From assembly GCA_001768125.1 (NCBI GenBank), contig MENB01000085.1, positions 1 to 13,705 of the forward strand: 13,705 nucleotides of DNA. Reading direction: 5' to 3'. A program made the position numbers and the translations under genes. Under the pieces are notes generated by a model. It searched no databases, was not told where the DNA came from, and worked only from the letters and a program-made list of their open reading frames with translations. Shown here in pieces: positions 6,351-12,736 of this stretch (the first letter of the stretch is position 1; the number at the start of each line of letters is the position of its first letter). This stretch comes from Armatimonadetes bacterium RBG_19FT_COMBO_69_19. GTDB lineage: Bacteria; Sysuimicrobiota; Sysuimicrobiia; Sysuimicrobiales; Kaftiobacteriaceae.

Positions 6351-7408
6351 GAAGCCTCTTTTGGCAGCTGCTCGGGGTGAGCATGCTCATCATCGCAGTC
6401 GCCGTGGCGGTGACCGCCGTCGGCATCGGCCGCGTCGCCGACGGCATCTTCACGGATCTCATGCAAGAGTTCCACATCGAGACCGATCTTCTCGCAGGCC
6501 TGTTCACCGCGTCGCTCGCCCGGTCGCTGCTGATCACGAGCCTCGTCGCCGGGGCCGTCGGCCTTCTGCTGAGCGCGGTGCTATTCCGCGCCGTGACCCG
6601 GCCGCTGCGCGCGGTGACCACCATGGCCGGGCGGCTAGCCGCGGGCGATTACTCCGCGCGCGTGGAGGCCCCCGCCGTCATCGAGGAGGTGGCCTCGCTC
6701 GCGGACTCGCTTAACCGCATGGCCCAATCCCTGCAATCGCTGGAGCGACTACGCGCGGACCTCGTCGCCAACGTGGCCCACGAACTTCGTACGCCGCTGT
6801 CCAACCTGCGCGGCTATCTCGAAGCGGTGCGCGACGGCGTGACGGCCGCGTCTTCGGAGACACTGGTGCTGCTGCACGAGGAGGTGATGCGGCTCGTGCG
6901 GCTGGTTGATGCCCTGCACGAGCTCTCGGGTTTCGACGCGCGCGCGGCACGCCCCCGGCGGGGCCCGGTCGACCTGGAGCAGATAGCCCAGCGCCAGCTG
7001 GTCCTTCGCGACGCCGAGTTCAGGGCCAAGGGGATTGAGGTGCGGACGGATCTCCACGGCATCGGGCCGGTCTCCGGCGACACGGACCTGCTGTCGCAGG
7101 CCGTGGGGAACCTGCTCGACAATGCGCTCAAGTACACCCCCCCGGGCGGCGAGGTGACGATGCGGGTCGCCCGCGAGGACGGGATGGCCAAGTTCGCGGT
7201 CACCAACACCGGTGAGGGGATCCCCCCGCAGGACCTGCCGTTCATCTTCGAGCGATTCTATCGGGGGGAAAAGTCACGCTCGCGGAACCTCGGCGGGGCC
7301 GGGATCGGCCTGGCGATCGTCAAGGAGGTAGCCCGGGTCCACGGGGGCGCCGTCGGTGCGGACAGTGCTGGGGGCGCCACGACGATCTGGATCACGCTGG
7401 CGACCTGA
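6347..7408 (+). CDS. membrane sensor histidine kinase (HAMP-HisKA-HATPase)
   Basis: 353 residues. Two membrane segments (about 8-28 and 60-80) flank a short extracytoplasmic loop of about 30 residues, too small for a large ligand-binding domain. A HAMP domain follows (about 81-134, with P86 and the GDYSARV element), then HisKA with phospho-acceptor H145 (NVAHELRTPLSNLRG). The HATPase domain has the N box N254-x3-N258 (NLLDNALKYTP), G1 N286-T-G-E-G290, an F box (FIFERFYR) and a G2 region with GGAGIGLAIVKE near 319-330. Asparagine in place of aspartate in the first G box occurs in many functional kinases. The GTG start overlaps the response regulator stop by 4 nt (GTGA), so the two form a cognate pair. 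The small sensor loop suggests sensing within the membrane or via a partner, which could include the neighbouring exported proteins; that is inference. Confidence 0.95.
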   Translation: MRSLFWQLLGVSMLIIAVAVAVTAVGIGRVADGIFTDLMQEFHIETDLLAGLFTASLARSLLITSLVAGAVGLLLSAVLFRAVTRPLRAVTTMAGRLAAGDYSARVEAPAVIEEVASLADSLNRMAQSLQSLERLRADLVANVAHELRTPLSNLRGYLEAVRDGVTAASSETLVLLHEEVMRLVRLVDALHELSGFDARAARPRRGPVDLEQIAQRQLVLRDAEFRAKGIEVRTDLHGIGPVSGDTDLLSQAVGNLLDNALKYTPPGGEVTMRVAREDGMAKFAVTNTGEGIPPQDLPFIFERFYRGEKSRSRNLGGAGIGLAIVKEVARVHGGAVGADSAGGATTIWITLAT

Positions 7409-7420
7409 AGCGAGGCGGAG

Positions 7421-7426
7421 GAGGGG
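7421..7426 (+). promoter_or_regulatory. ribosome binding site fixing the DM13 protein start
   Basis: GAGGGG, the end of the purine run GGAGGAGGGG (7417-7426), lies 5 nt before ATG 7432. The alternative GTG 7426 sits inside this run, so ATG 7432 is preferred; GTG would add only two residues. Confidence 0.6.
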
Positions 7427-7431
7427 TGGGC

Positions 7432-7896
7432 ATGCGTCGACGTTGGTGGATCGCCGTGGCCGTGCTGGCGGCGGTGGCTGTTCCGGTCGCGTGGTATCTT
7501 GGGTCTCCGCTGTTGCTCAACCGCACGGTCTCGGAGTCGTTCGCACCCGCGGCCGGGGATCGAGCCACCGGCCGGTTCGTCGATGCGGACAGCTTTCACA
7601 AGGGAGCGGGCATCGCCCGCCTGGTCTCAGCCGGGTCCGCCCAGGAAGTGCGCCTCGAGGACTTCCGGGTCACCAACGGCCCGGATCTTTACGTGTACCT
7701 GGCCGTTCATCCTCGCCCCCGTTCCCGGGCCGATGTGGACCAGGGGTTCGTGAGCCTCGGCCGCCTCAAGGGAAACATCGGCTCGCAGGCATATGCCGTG
7801 CCCCAGGGCACGGACCTCGAGCGGTATCGCTCCGTCGTCATCTACTGCCGGGCGTTCCACGTGGTCTTCTCCACCGCCACCCTCGCGGAGCCCTGA
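7432..7896 (+). CDS. membrane-anchored DM13-domain protein
   Basis: 154 residues. A basic N-terminus (MRRRWW) and one hydrophobic segment (about 7-29) make a signal anchor, placing the rest outside the cytoplasmic membrane. Residues about 43-152 form a DM13 domain. Recognisable elements are GRFVDADSFHKGAG (47-60), LEDFRVTNGPDLYVYL (75-90), LGRLKGNIGSQAY (109-121) and YRSVVIYCRAFHVVF (132-146), including the family's conserved cysteine C139. DM13 domains have been proposed to act in extracellular redox or electron-transfer reactions through this cysteine; biochemical proof is scarce. The gene starts 23 nt after the kinase stop and probably shares its transcript, so it may be an accessory or target of the two-component system. 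Assignment to DM13 is firm; the partner and substrate are unknown. Confidence 0.9.
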   Translation: MRRRWWIAVAVLAAVAVPVAWYLGSPLLLNRTVSESFAPAAGDRATGRFVDADSFHKGAGIARLVSAGSAQEVRLEDFRVTNGPDLYVYLAVHPRPRSRADVDQGFVSLGRLKGNIGSQAYAVPQGTDLERYRSVVIYCRAFHVVFSTATLAEP

Positions 7897-7911
7897 CGGC
7901 ATTACAGGATC

Positions 7912-7939
7912 TTCACCATCCCTTTGTCCTGCATTCACG
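7912..7939 (+). promoter_or_regulatory. phased TTCAC-type repeats upstream of the exported His/Cys protein
   Basis: TTCACC (7912-7917), TTTGTC (7923-7928) and TTCACG (7934-7939) begin exactly 11 bp apart, so the two good copies are on the same face of the helix two turns apart. The arrangement resembles OmpR/PhoB-family binding sites (the Streptomyces PHO box also uses TTCAC half-sites). They lie 38-65 bp before ATG 7977. No clear -10 box follows. Pattern only; not tested. Confidence 0.35.
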
Positions 7940-7976
7940 TCCGGCATCCATCCTGACAGAAAAGGGAGGGATGCGG

Positions 7977-8414
7977 ATGTTGACAAGGCTGAGCGGGATG
8001 ATCCTGGGTTTGGTCCTCGCCATGGCCACTACGGCCTCCGGCGCGATGATGTCGGGTCCGGCGGATTTGGAGCTGCAGACGGCCATCACCCATGCGGGGC
8101 TGGCGGCGCAGCAGAATACGGTCGCGCAGATCGAGCTCCATCTCCACCACGTGATCAACTGCATCGAGGGCAAGGAGGGCAAGAACTACTTCGCTGGCTC
8201 CGGCGACGTTTGCCAGGGGATGGGCCGGGGGCTGCTGGCCGACCTGAACGCTGCCGGGATGGCGGGAGGGCACGCCCTGCCGTATGCCGAGATCGCGCAG
8301 TCTGTCGCCGTCTGGGGGATTGCGCAAGGAATGCGCAAGGACGGCGCGCGTGCGAGAGCGGCGGCAGAAGTAGCGCAGGCGGCCCTCCATCGGGCGAAGG
8401 CGAACTTCAAGTAG
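7977..8414 (+). CDS. small exported His/Cys-containing protein of unknown function
   Basis: 145 residues, not a family I can name. A typical Sec signal peptide (MLTRLSGMILGLVLAMATTA) with likely cleavage after A23 leaves a mature protein of about 122 residues, rich in alanine and predicted mainly helical. It has a compact set of possible metal ligands: H39, then H55-L-H57-H58 and C62 (LHLHHVINCIEG), then C79 (GSGDVCQGMG) and H99. C62 and C79 could form a disulfide or bind metal; there is no CxxCH haem motif. The start ATG 7977 is chosen over ATG 7971 because GGGAGG (7964-7969) is 7 nt before the former and touches the latter. It lies between the DM13 gene and the molybdoenzyme gene on the same strand, suggesting a role in envelope redox or metal handling. 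The function is unknown. Confidence 0.82.
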   Translation: MLTRLSGMILGLVLAMATTASGAMMSGPADLELQTAITHAGLAAQQNTVAQIELHLHHVINCIEGKEGKNYFAGSGDVCQGMGRGLLADLNAAGMAGGHALPYAEIAQSVAVWGIAQGMRKDGARARAAAEVAQAALHRAKANFK

Positions 8415-8435
8415 GCTGCACATATCATGTATACT

Positions 8436-8439
8436 GGAG
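8436..8439 (+). promoter_or_regulatory. ribosome binding site fixing the molybdoenzyme start
   Basis: GGAG is 5 nt before ATG 8445. The in-frame ATG 8427 upstream has no such sequence and would add six residues before the basic N-terminus. Confidence 0.5.
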
Positions 8440-8444
8440 CCGGA

Positions 8445-9998
8445 ATGTCCCGTTCGATTCGATCGGGATTCTGGGCAGGCGTGGTGGCCGGGGGGATCGC
8501 CGTGACGGCGATCTACCTCGGCCTCTTCACGTCGGGCATCCCCGCCGTGGCGCTCGCGCTGTGGGACCGGATGCTGCGCCTTGTCCCCATGCAGCTCTTC
8601 TCCTTCTTCATTGTGCGCCTGAAGTTCGCGGCAAAGCCGTCCGCTTTCTGGGGAATGCTGCTGGCCCTCGTCGTCCTCTGGGGCGTTCTCGGCGCGCTGC
8701 TCGCCCGGCGGCGTCCGGTGGCGCGAATGGTCCTGGCGTGGCTCGTCTCGGCCGGGGCACTGGCCGCCCTGACCTTCAGCCTGGCGACGGCGACGCTCGC
8801 CGCGCGGCGGTCGGCCGTCGGAGAGGGCGACGGCGCTGCCCTGCTTGTGGCCGCGGCCATCGCCGGCTACGCGACGCTGTTCACCCTCATCTACGCCGCC
8901 CTGCTATTGGTGTTGTTCCGCTCCCGTGGTGTTGCTCGACCAGGCGATGCGGGGGCGCCGCCGTCCGAGGGAGGCGTCACGCGCCGGGAGATGTTATCGC
9001 GCGGCGTGATGGTGGCTCTCGCCGCAACCGCGGGAACCGCTGCCGCGCGATGGGTCCTGTCCGTAGGGCACAGCGCGAGCGCCTTCGCCCAGTCGCTGTT
9101 CTCCCGGATCAAGGATCTACCGCCCGAGATCACGCCCAACGACCGCTTCTACGTGGTGAGCAAGAACCCGCCCGGCTTCGACCCCGAGCTCGACGCCGAG
9201 CGCTGGTCGCTTGAGATCGCCGGCATCGTGGGACGTCCGCTCAAGCTGAGTTACGCTCAGCTGCGTGCGTTGCCGGCCGTGGAACAGTTCCAGACCCTGG
9301 AGTGCATCAGCAACGAGGTGGGTGGTGACCTGATCAGCAACGCGAGGTGGAAGGGCGTGCGCCTGCGCGACGTCCTCCAGCAGGCCGGCGGACCCGGGAC
9401 GAAGGCGGTCAAGGTCGCCTTCCGCTGCGCCGACGGCTACACCGAGTCGATCCCGATCGCGGACGCGCTCAACCCATCCACGGTGCTCGCCTACGAGATG
9501 AACGGGGAGCCGCTGCCGGCCGCGCACGGCCGCCCGGTGCGGCTGCTCGTGCCCGGGCTCTTCGGGATGAAGAACCCCAAGTGGATCACCCGCATCGAGC
9601 TGGTGGACTACGACTTCCAGGGGTACTGGGAGCGCTCCGGGTGGAGCGATGAGGCGGTCGTGAAGACGATGTCGAAGTTCACCACGCTGCCCCGCACCGC
9701 ACGGCTGGAGGAGGTCGCACTGGGCGGCGTGGCTTATGGAGGCGACCGCGGCGTGCGCGAGGTCGAGGTGAGTATGGACGGGGGTAAAACGTGGCAGAAG
9801 GCAGATACGAAAGCCCCCATCGGTCCGTTCACCTGGGTGCTGTGGGCAGCGCTCTGGAAGCCGACGGCTCCCGGGGAGTACACCCTCAAGGTCAGAGCGA
9901 AAGATGGCGGCGGCGTCGTCCAGATCGCGAAAGAAACGCCCACGCTTCCGGACGGCGCGTCCGGTTACCACACGCTGCGGGTTCGGGTTCGCAAGTAG
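8445..9998 (+). CDS. membrane-anchored molybdopterin-dependent oxidoreductase (sulfite oxidase family)
   Basis: 517 residues. Four hydrophobic helices (about 9-29, 67-87, 94-117, 131-158) are followed by a cytoplasmic-type basic linker, a twin-arginine motif T179-R180-R181-E-M-L, and a fifth hydrophobic segment (about 184-205). The sulfite-oxidase-type molybdopterin domain (about 220-400) has the Mo-coordinating cysteine C287 (TLECISNEVGGDL), ArWKGVRLRDVL, and FRCADGYTESIP. An Ig-like dimerisation domain ends the protein (about 410-517, with VEVSMDGGKTWQKA). Charged loops fit a cytoplasmic N-terminus, so the Mo domain would lie outside the membrane, exported by Tat after Sec-type insertion of the first four helices. 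Sulfite is one possible substrate, but family members also reduce S- or N-oxides or protein methionine sulfoxide, and none can be chosen here. No haem-binding CxxCH is present; the helices could hold a b-type haem or quinone site. Confidence 0.92.
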   Translation: MSRSIRSGFWAGVVAGGIAVTAIYLGLFTSGIPAVALALWDRMLRLVPMQLFSFFIVRLKFAAKPSAFWGMLLALVVLWGVLGALLARRRPVARMVLAWLVSAGALAALTFSLATATLAARRSAVGEGDGAALLVAAAIAGYATLFTLIYAALLLVLFRSRGVARPGDAGAPPSEGGVTRREMLSRGVMVALAATAGTAAARWVLSVGHSASAFAQSLFSRIKDLPPEITPNDRFYVVSKNPPGFDPELDAERWSLEIAGIVGRPLKLSYAQLRALPAVEQFQTLECISNEVGGDLISNARWKGVRLRDVLQQAGGPGTKAVKVAFRCADGYTESIPIADALNPSTVLAYEMNGEPLPAAHGRPVRLLVPGLFGMKNPKWITRIELVDYDFQGYWERSGWSDEAVVKTMSKFTTLPRTARLEEVALGGVAYGGDRGVREVEVSMDGGKTWQKADTKAPIGPFTWVLWAALWKPTAPGEYTLKVRAKDGGGVVQIAKETPTLPDGASGYHTLRVRVRK

Positions 9999-10006
9999 AG
10001 CGGCAC

Positions 10007-10268
10007 GTGCGCTACTTCACCGTCGAGGAGGCGAGCACCACCCTGCCCGAGGTTGAGCGTTTGGTGCGCCGGCTGCGCACGCTGCGTGACGACGCGCGGG
10101 CCGGTGAAGCGGCGGAGGTTTCGGGGCGCCTCGCCGAGATCGGCTGCGTGCTGCGTCTTCTTGTGCTGGCGTCTGGGCGAAGACGCCATCCGGTTCTGGC
10201 ACGGCACCACGGAAGGGTACGCCGGCCGCAAGCCCTTGAGCCGGCTGCCCGGCGACCGCTTCCATTGA
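10007..10268 (+). pseudogene. broken DUF2203 family gene (frameshift plus missing middle)
   Basis: The first ~50 codons from GTG 10007 read MRYFTVEEASTTLPEVERL and on to RLAEIGCVLR, the usual helical start of DUF2203 proteins (GTG read as Met). The conserved end, VFLCWRLGEDAIRFWHG then GYAGRKPLSRLPGDRFH, is encoded in another frame from about 10155 to TGA 10266-10268. Staying in the first frame gives an arginine-rich tail ending at 10273 with no family similarity. The join lies at a tandem repeat GCTGCGTGCTGCGT (10143-10156); removing one 7-bp copy restores a single frame. The central GLVDFP-like segment that precedes the LCWRLGE part in the family, as I recall it, is absent in every frame, so an internal deletion is an equally good explanation. 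DUF2203 has no established function. It starts 9 nt after the molybdoenzyme stop, without a clear ribosome site. Confidence 0.8.
10143..10156. repeat. 7-bp tandem duplication at the DUF2203 frameshift
   Basis: GCTGCGT occurs twice in direct contact. Seven bases is not a multiple of three, so an extra copy would shift the frame exactly as seen in the DUF2203 gene. Confidence 0.85.
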
Positions 10269-10283
10269 GCTGAGGCGCAAACG

Positions 10284-11687
10284 ATGCCCGAACCCTATGA
10301 TCTCGTCATCATCGGCGGCGGCCCCGGCGGGTACGTCGGCGCGATCCGCGCCGCGCAGCTCGGCCTGCGCACCGCTCTCGTCGAGCGGGATAAGGTGGGC
10401 GGGACCTGCCTGCACTGGGGGTGTATCCCGACGAAGGCCATGCTGCACTCTGCCGAACTGGTCGAGCAGCTCAAGGACGCAGCGGACCTCGGGGTGAGCG
10501 TGGGGCAGGTCGCCGTCGACTTCGCCGCCGTCCAGAAGCGCAAGGCCCGGGTCGTGGAGACGCTCTACAAGGGCACGCAGTTCCTGATGCGCAAGCACAA
10601 GATCGACGTCTTCACCGGAGAGGGCCGCTTCCTCAGCCGGGGTAAGGTGGGCGTCGCGCTGGCCGACGGCTCGGAGACGGAGCTCCTCGGCCGGCACGTG
10701 GTCATCGCGACGGGTTCGGCGCCGCGCAGCATCCCCGGGATCATCATCGACAACCAGCGCATCCTCGACAGCACCGGGGCACTGGCGCTGACCAAGGTCC
10801 CCAAGTCCATCGCCATCCTCGGCGCGGGGCCGGTTGGCGTGGAGTTCGCCAGCCTGTACCGCGCGTTCGGCAGCGACGTGACCCTCATCGAGCTGCTGCC
10901 CACCCTCGTGCCCCTCGAGGACGAGGAGATCGGGCAGGCCCTGGAGCGCTCGTTCGCGCGCCGCGGCATCAAGTCGGCCACCAACGCGACGGCAAAGAGC
11001 GCGCGGCCCGCGGGCGACCAGGTGAAAATCACGCTCGCGCGGGGGACGGAGACGCAGGCGCTGGAGGCGGAATATCTGCTCGTGGCGATCGGCCGCTCGC
11101 CGGTCACCACGGGACTGGCCCTGGATGAGGCGGGCGTCGCGCTGGAGAAGGGCGCGATCAAGGTCGATGAGCACCTGCAGACGACCGCCGAGAACACGTA
11201 CGCGATCGGGGACGTCATCACCGGTCAGCAGCCGTACCGGCTCGCCCACGTAGCGAGCGACGAGGCGATCGCCGTGGTCGAGCGCATCGCCGGAGCCGAG
11301 ACCCATCCCGTGAACTACGACGCGGTGCCGCGGCCGACGTACTCCTTCCCCCAGGTCGCCACGATGGGGATGAGCGAGAAGCAGGCGAAGGAGCAGGGCC
11401 TCGACGTCAAGGTCGGGCGGTTCAGCTTTCAGGCGAACAGCAAGGCCGTGATCCAGGGCGAGCGCGAAGGCTTCGTCAAGATCGTCACGGACGCGAAGAT
11501 CGGCGAGATCCTGGGGATCCACATGATCGGTCCCTCCGTCACGGAGCTCCTCGCCGAAGGCGTCGCCGCGAAATACCTCGAAGCGACCGTGGCGGAACTG
11601 GGGGCGGCCGTGCACTCACATCCCACGCTGTCCGAAGCGGTCAAGGAGGCGGCGCTGGACGCCATGGGACGCGTCATCCACACGTAG
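10284..11687 (+). CDS. lpdA: dihydrolipoyl dehydrogenase (E3)
   Basis: 467 residues, standard length. The enzyme reoxidises the dihydrolipoyl groups of the E2 subunit of 2-oxo acid dehydrogenase complexes and passes electrons via FAD to NAD+. The FAD-binding motif is G11-G-G-P-G-G16; the redox-active disulfide is C42/C47 in GGTCLHWGCIPTK; the NAD-binding motif is G180-A-G-P-V-G185; an FAD-contact motif TYAIGDV is near 308-314; and the C-terminal active-site H446-P-T-L-S-E451 supplies the base from the other subunit. ATG 10284 follows the broken DUF2203 gene by 15 nt with only a weak purine run before it. The next gene, E1 alpha, starts 15 nt after its TAG, so E3, E1 alpha and E1 beta form one operon. 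Related mercuric or glutathione reductases are excluded by context and by the HxHPTxSE end. Confidence 0.97.
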   Translation: MPEPYDLVIIGGGPGGYVGAIRAAQLGLRTALVERDKVGGTCLHWGCIPTKAMLHSAELVEQLKDAADLGVSVGQVAVDFAAVQKRKARVVETLYKGTQFLMRKHKIDVFTGEGRFLSRGKVGVALADGSETELLGRHVVIATGSAPRSIPGIIIDNQRILDSTGALALTKVPKSIAILGAGPVGVEFASLYRAFGSDVTLIELLPTLVPLEDEEIGQALERSFARRGIKSATNATAKSARPAGDQVKITLARGTETQALEAEYLLVAIGRSPVTTGLALDEAGVALEKGAIKVDEHLQTTAENTYAIGDVITGQQPYRLAHVASDEAIAVVERIAGAETHPVNYDAVPRPTYSFPQVATMGMSEKQAKEQGLDVKVGRFSFQANSKAVIQGEREGFVKIVTDAKIGEILGIHMIGPSVTELLAEGVAAKYLEATVAELGAAVHSHPTLSEAVKEAALDAMGRVIHT

Positions 11688-11702
11688 GTCCGGGAGGTTA
11701 CG

Positions 11703-12728
11703 ATGAGTGCGATGGAGGCCAAAGCCCGGGTCACCCCGGCGCGTCACACGTCGCTCGGGCTCAGCGACCAGGACGTCCTCGACATGTACTACTACATCGC
11801 GCTGGCCCGGGCCCTCGACGAGCGGATGTGGGTGCTGCAGCGGGCCGGCAAGGCGATGTTCGTCATCTCCGGCCCCGGCCACGAAGGCTGCCAGGTGGCG
11901 GCGGTGTGGCCGATGGACCGCACGCGCGACTGGCTCGTGCCCTTCTACCGTTCCATCGCGGCGTGCCTGGTGAAAGGGATGAGCCCGACGGACCTTCTGC
12001 TCGGTCTGTTCGCCCGCGCGAACGACCCGAGCAGCGGCGGCCGCCAGATGCCGGGGCACTACGGCCACCCCGGGGTGAAGATCCTCAGCACGAGCAGCCC
12101 GGTCGGGACCCAGTACCCCCACGCCGCCGGCATCGCCTACGCCGCGAAGATCCGCAAGACCGGCGAGGTGACGATGACCGCGATCGGCGAAGGCGGAACG
12201 AGCCAGGGCGACGTGCACGAGGCCCTGAACTGGGCCGGCGTGTACAAGCTCCCGATCATCTTCGTGGTGGAGAACAACGCCTACGCGATCTCCGTGCCCC
12301 TGCACAAGCAGGTGGCGGGGGGCAGCGTCGCCGCGCGCGCCACCGGGTACGGCTTCCCGGGGGTGGTCGCGGACGGCAGCGACGTGCTGGAGTGCTACCG
12401 CGTGGCGAAGGAGGCCTACGACCGCGCGAAGCGTGGTGACGGGCCGACCCTGCTCGAGTTCAAGGTCCCCCGGCTGGGGTCGCACAGCAGCGACGACCAG
12501 CAGGAGCGCTACCGGACGAAGGAGGAGATCGAGGCCGACCGGACGCGCGACCCCCTGCGCGTCTTCGGCGCCTACCTGGACGGCGTGGGGTTGCTCACCG
12601 AGGCGAAGCGGACGGACGTTGCTGCCCGCATCAAGCGGGAGATCGACGAGGCAACCGACGCCGCCGATCGCGCCCCCTCCCCGGATCCCGCAAGCGCCGC
12701 ACGCTACGTCTTCTTCGAGAAGGACTGA
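11703..12728 (+). CDS. 2-oxo acid dehydrogenase E1 component, alpha subunit (branched-chain/pyruvate type)
   Basis: 341 residues, complete. E1 alpha and beta form the thiamine-diphosphate-dependent decarboxylase of the complex. The cofactor motif begins at G162 (GEGGTSQGD) and ends at N191-N192 (VVENNAYAIS). Further family marks are GRQMPGHYG, STSSPVGTQYPHAAG, and a loop with GSHSSDDQQERYR near 259-272, equivalent to the phosphorylation loop of branched-chain E1 alpha. The second residue of the canonical GDG is glutamate here (GEG), seen in some E1 alpha proteins. The start is ATG 11703 with GGGAGG 5 nt upstream (11692-11697). Sequence features lean to branched-chain 2-oxo acid dehydrogenase (BkdA-like), but bacterial pyruvate and acetoin E1 subunits look alike, so the substrate is left open. 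Its TGA is 8 nt before the E1 beta start. Confidence 0.94.
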   Translation: MSAMEAKARVTPARHTSLGLSDQDVLDMYYYIALARALDERMWVLQRAGKAMFVISGPGHEGCQVAAVWPMDRTRDWLVPFYRSIAACLVKGMSPTDLLLGLFARANDPSSGGRQMPGHYGHPGVKILSTSSPVGTQYPHAAGIAYAAKIRKTGEVTMTAIGEGGTSQGDVHEALNWAGVYKLPIIFVVENNAYAISVPLHKQVAGGSVAARATGYGFPGVVADGSDVLECYRVAKEAYDRAKRGDGPTLLEFKVPRLGSHSSDDQQERYRTKEEIEADRTRDPLRVFGAYLDGVGLLTEAKRTDVAARIKREIDEATDAADRAPSPDPASAARYVFFEKD

Positions 12729-12736
12729 GCTCTGCT

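Noticed and set aside
7906..7931. Terminator between DM13 and the His/Cys protein (CAGGA ... TCCTG)
   Set aside because: Only a 5-bp stem with a long loop and no T-run; not a credible terminator.
7356..7970. Upstream extension of the His/Cys protein frame through the kinase end and DM13 gene
   Set aside because: The region is read in another frame by the kinase and DM13 genes; the signal peptide and ribosome site place the real start at 7977.
8406..8435. Promoter before the molybdoenzyme (TTCAAG, then TATACT at 8430-8435)
   Set aside because: The -10 match is good but the -35 is poor and the start point would fall at the ATG, conflicting with the ribosome site at 8436-8439; left out for lack of support.
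10140..10160. Programmed ribosomal frameshift in DUF2203
   Set aside because: No slippery heptamer or downstream pseudoknot is evident and the protein's central motif is missing, so mutation or assembly error fits better.
10017..11615. Long minus-strand open frame opposite lpdA (532 codons)
   Set aside because: Antisense shadow of a well-identified gene with all dihydrolipoyl dehydrogenase motifs; no domain seen on the opposite strand.
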